Positions 60,501 to 64,000 of a stretch of 64,000 nt of DNA are shown one piece after another. The stretch covers positions 3,038,001 through 3,102,000 of the forward strand of contig OY752140.1 in the NCBI GenBank assembly GCA_963573315.1, written 5' to 3'. The stretch is from Entomortierella parvispora (Eukaryota > Mortierellomycota > Mortierellomycetes > Mortierellales > Mortierellaceae). The first letter of the stretch is position 1, and each line of letters opens with the position of its first letter. The position numbers were made by a program, and so were the translations under genes. The notes beneath the pieces are model-generated. The model worked only from the letters and a program-made list of their open reading frames with translations, was not told the origin of the DNA and made no database searches.

Positions 60501-61321
60501 GAACTGTACCTCAAGTTCATCCAGTTCAAACTTGCGAATGTCCTCAGAGACCTGGGGCAGGTTCTCATAGTTGCCGAGGAGGTTGGATAGGGATGCAAAG
60601 ATGGGCTCTGTGGCAAAGGCGATTGCTGTCCTTGATTCGTCTACTGGCTCCACCACCTCAAGCATACAGGGATGCCGCAACCGAGCCAACTGACTGGCCT
60701 ATTCTCGAGCAGCACTGGCAAAGTTAGTTCTCTTTTCTATTCTTACTTAATATTCCTGCAGTGGATTGGGGGTATAATTGGGGTATACCTCTTTCTTTAA
60801 GAATTCGTAGACGCGCTCCTGATCGCGTTTGGACGGGGCTTGTCGTCTCAGGGAAGAGATGGAGTCGACAATGTTCTTTTCAAAGATCTAGTGGTAGAAT
60901 GGAAGAGCCATGCAGAGATAATGCATTCGACAGTCAAGGGCGAATGTAGCGAACTGGGATTGAGATGGAAAGGCATGCAATGCCAAGGACAAAGAACGCA
61001 ACAAAAGAGAACAGACACGCACTCAAGCAACAAATAAACAAAAAAAAAAGAGTGCATAATCCAAGACAAAAAAACCACGACAGGTGAGTTGATACGAAGA
61101 CGGCGACTTCCTGGCCGGTGGTGCGCTTGGTGCCCCGGTGAATCTTCCAGAGTCCTGCGCTGGCAATCTGGCCACCGACTAAAGGGGGACAGGAGAGGGA
61201 AGGAGAAGAGACGGAAGGGTCAGTCCCAGGGGTGATCAGGACGAGACGAGCCTGGCGAGAGACATGAAAAAGGGACCATGCATGGCGCACCTTCATAGTT
61301 CTTTGTGATGGCATTTCCCAT
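57538..61321 (-). CDS. SCYL2: SCYL2 (CVAK104) family pseudokinase
   Basis: Eleven exons on the minus strand (61321-61291, 61178-61096, 60887-60789, 60698-60510, 60388-60261, 60169-59868, 59783-59206, 59122-59039, 58952-58887, 58798-58679, 58578-57538) give 906 residues. The kinase-like domain has HGN (near residue 157) instead of HRD and GFG (177-179) instead of DFG, so catalysis is unlikely. HEAT-like helices follow (LLDELKDHALLPYTLPNVFY). The disordered C-terminus carries two NPF motifs (SDNPFKIASDNPF) and ends in MFDPFS, motifs known to bind EH-domain proteins and AP-2. Relatives work in clathrin-mediated trafficking between Golgi and endosomes. The start MGNAITKNY fits the N-myristoylation pattern. 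The frame is open further upstream, but only over tetranucleotide repeats. Confidence 0.93.
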
Positions 61322-61795
61322 GATGTGGGATGCGAGGAGAGTGAGGACGGAAATGGTGGGCGAATATTTGAGGGGGGGAACAAGTGGGAGACAGGGGAAG
61401 GGGGATGATGAGAGGAAGAAGGAAAGAGGAGGAGAGCGAGGGAGAATGGGAGGATGGATGGAAGGATGGATAGATAGATAGATGGAAGGATAGATGGAGG
61501 GAGGGATAGACAGGGACAGAGTGACAAGGCGGAGGAAAGAAAAGGAAAAGAGGCGCACCACTGGAGAGGTGTGAGGTGTGACAGAGAGAGGGGAGAGAGG
61601 TGTCCTTTTTCCGTCCTTCCTTCTCTCTCTCTTCTCTTCTCCATCCCTCTTCTCTCTTTTCTGTCCATCTCTCTCTGTCTGTCTCCCTGCATCGCTTTAT
61701 CCTCGCTCCATTCTTTTTTTTTTTCCTCTCTCTCTCTCTCTTTCTCTCTTCTCCATCTCATCTCATCCAACCTCCCCTCGCTCTCATCCACCGCA
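61322..61795. promoter_or_regulatory. Shared bidirectional promoter region, SCYL2 / AGFG-type ArfGAP
   Basis: The 474 bp between two divergent start codons are purine-rich on the left half and C/T-rich on the right half. Each gene therefore has a pyrimidine-rich leader on its own coding strand. No TATA box was recognised. Confidence 0.6.
61449..61510. repeat. GATG/GATA/GGAA microsatellite
   Basis: Imperfect tetranucleotide units (GGAT, GGAA, TAGA) lie inside the SCYL2/ArfGAP promoter region. Confidence 0.8.
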
Positions 61796-64000
61796 ATGTC
61801 TCGACGCCTAGAAGACAGGCATTCCAGGTATAATTTTGTTTGTTCAAAGGAACGATGGGTCAGCAAATCTCTTCTCAGTTTACATTCTTTTTTTCATCCA
61901 TACTCATCTTACTTGCATCGCTCCTGTCTCTCGCTCCCTCGCGTGATAGGATCCTGACTGCACTGCTGAAGCTTCCTGAGAACAAAAAGTGCTTCGACTG
62001 TCCTTCCAAGGTAAACGTTACAGACCCCACACAGAGCAGAAATTGTCGTCGTTGGATCAGACTAGGCCTTCTGACCCCATCCAAACCATCTGCCTCTTTA
62101 GGTCAATGTCTATGCCAACCTGTTCAATAGCACTTTCATTTGCGAAAGGTGCTCTGGTCTCCAGTAAGTTAGTCCTCCATCTTTCCTCATCCTCTCGTTT
62201 CCCCTGGGCGGACTTCAATGTTGATTCTCCAAAATGCAATGAACGTTATTTCCCTTGTTCTGCGCCAACGATCGAGAAGCGGCCACTTGCGGATTGGCTT
62301 CCTTTCGAATCACCCCCCAACCCACGTTTTTTTTGCTATATTTTCCTTGCTATTTGTTTAGCCGCGAGCTCAACCATCGAGTAAAATCCATCTCGGCGTC
62401 TACGTTTACCCCTGAAGAAGTCGCAGGATTACAAAAAGGAGGCAACGCGGTAAGGGATCCGGTCATCAAACTTGCTCGGCGATATGGATTCAACCGGATG
62501 AGTAAACACACGCACATAACAATGGGGGGAGCAGCTCAGCAGACAGAACAGGAGCAGGAGAACAACATGGTCCGAGGATCATGCACAAAGATAAAAAAAA
62601 CCACCTTCCCACACAGCATCGTCGGTCAATGCACACGCGAGGTTGCAGAGCTCACGCTGGATTCAGGGGTCAGAAAGAGTCGTTGAAAAAGAACGACTGA
62701 CCAATTGCTCATCAACGATATTACGATACAAACAACTGCAACAACGACTGCAGCGAACACAATCAACCCTTGGATTGGGGAGACAAGGAGAAAGCGGAGA
62801 GCTCCTGCTCTCCATTGGAACTTTGTCTAGGATCAATTGCTCTCACGAACATCTTCACTTAACTGACTGGCCCCTGTTCTCAACCTGCTCCTCTATTTTC
62901 TAACTTCAGGTTGCAAAACGGATCTGGCTTGCAACGTGGTCCTGGCGGGAATACCCAGAACCGGACGCTCATGATATGGACGAGCTGCGTCAGTTCATGA
63001 GAGCAAAATACGTCAAAAAGCTCTGGTTCTCTGACCCCAACGCCAGTGCAGAGAGCGATTCTCCTGCAGAGGCCAGAGTTTCCCAGCCCTCGTCAACCGC
63101 ATGCTCTCCCTCCCCCGTGGCCAGTGCCGCTGCTGCCCCCACTCACAGCGTAGCTGCTGAGCGTATGCGTGCCGTAACCAAGAGCCAAAGCATTGAAGGC
63201 CTGGTAATGCTCATTTTTTTCTTGCACAGTTTGATGACCATGATCAAGTTCTATTAATACTTACTCCGTTCATTTCACACTGCCTGTGTGCAATGACGCC
63301 TTGTAGAACAATCATAACTCCACCAGTACCAACGTTTCTAGCCCCACTTCTTCAATGCACCAAGGGCGCACGTTGAGCAGGAAATCCTCCACAATTAGCT
63401 CCGACAGTGGATCAACCACCTTGTCCAAATCAACCGACCTTTCAAGCGTTACATCCAGTCCTTTCAACACAGCAGGGCCCAAGCAATCAACCTCCTCTTC
63501 CCTGGGTCAGCAACAGTACCAGCCTCAACAGCAACAGCAACAGCAGCAGCAGCAACGCCGTCCATCTGCGCACCAACAGTCGCAACAATGGTCTTTTGAC
63601 AATTTCATGGGTGTCATGAGTCCTGGTGCAGGAACACCCATGGGACAGCAAAATACGCAGGATTCGTATGCGTTCCCAATGGCTCTGTCACCTTCTGCTG
63701 TGCCTGATGCCTCGGATCCGTTCTCCCTTGCGACCAATGCTTTCTCGAATATGAGCCTGGCTTCCAACAATACGCCAAGATTCACATCAGCGTCACCATT
63801 GGCATCACCGGGTCTGCAGAGTTCCGGCTATACCCAGCAACAGCAGCAGCAACATTATTCTGCCCGACCTGCTCTTGCACCTACTTTGTCATCCATGTCA
63901 TCATCTGATTTCTTTGCCAATTTCTCCACTCCAAGTCTTATGGCGTCTCCATCTCTTGCCAAAACAAACCAGAATGATATTCAGGACCCATTCTCACTAT
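61796..64000 (+). CDS. AGFG-type ArfGAP, 3' partial
   Basis: Six exons are seen (61796-61827, 61950-62010, 62102-62163, 62362-62449, 62910-63203, 63307 to the window end). The ArfGAP zinc finger is CFDC...CERC, followed by GLHRELNHRVKSIS, which keeps the Arg expected to finish GTP hydrolysis on Arf. The stretch RVKSISASTFTPEEVAGLQK, then GNAVAKRIWL, matches the AGFG (Hrb) subfamily. After the domain the chain is Ser/Thr/Gln-rich, with a Gln run at 63528-63557 and DPF motifs (SDPFSLATNAFS) that in relatives bind adaptor proteins. It works on Arf GTPases in vesicle formation. The intron before exon 5 is 460 nt, longer than its neighbours. The gene continues past the window. Confidence 0.88.

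Overview
The window is nuclear DNA of an early-diverging filamentous fungus. Most introns are 50-110 nt with GT-AG ends, many genes carry long Gln-, Ser- or Pro-rich stretches, and F-box/LRR-type genes are present. Together these fit Mucoromycota, most likely a Mortierella-like species. That placement is inference from gene content; no ribosomal marker lies in the window. Exons were joined by hand, and for every intact multi-exon gene the joined length is a multiple of three.

Left third (1-24 kb): the 3' part of a very large gene for a protein related to the macroglobulin-like beta-sandwich family; a gene for an Ala/Glu-rich helical protein ending in a CaaX box; CWH43 (GPI-anchor lipid remodelling); a tRNA-Gly(GCC); a mitochondrial two-box HMG protein; and PRMT5 on the minus strand.

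Middle (24-47 kb): a Gin4/Nim1-type kinase gene; a 1,698-residue LRR protein on the minus strand; a broken MDR-type oxidoreductase; a caprin-like gene; a single-pass membrane protein convergent with a four-helix MARVEL-like protein; and a broken F-box/LRR-type gene.

Right third (47-64 kb): a forkhead transcription factor; a NIPA-type magnesium transporter with a very long tail; a SCYL2-type pseudokinase on the minus strand; and, divergently from it, an AGFG-type ArfGAP cut off by the window edge. The last two are both vesicle-coat proteins and share a promoter of about 470 bp.

No transposon, CRISPR array or dedicated gene cluster was found. The most unusual items are the giant macroglobulin-like protein, the CaaX-tailed helical repeat protein, the caprin-like gene, and two genes whose lesions are all in-frame stops or single-base losses.
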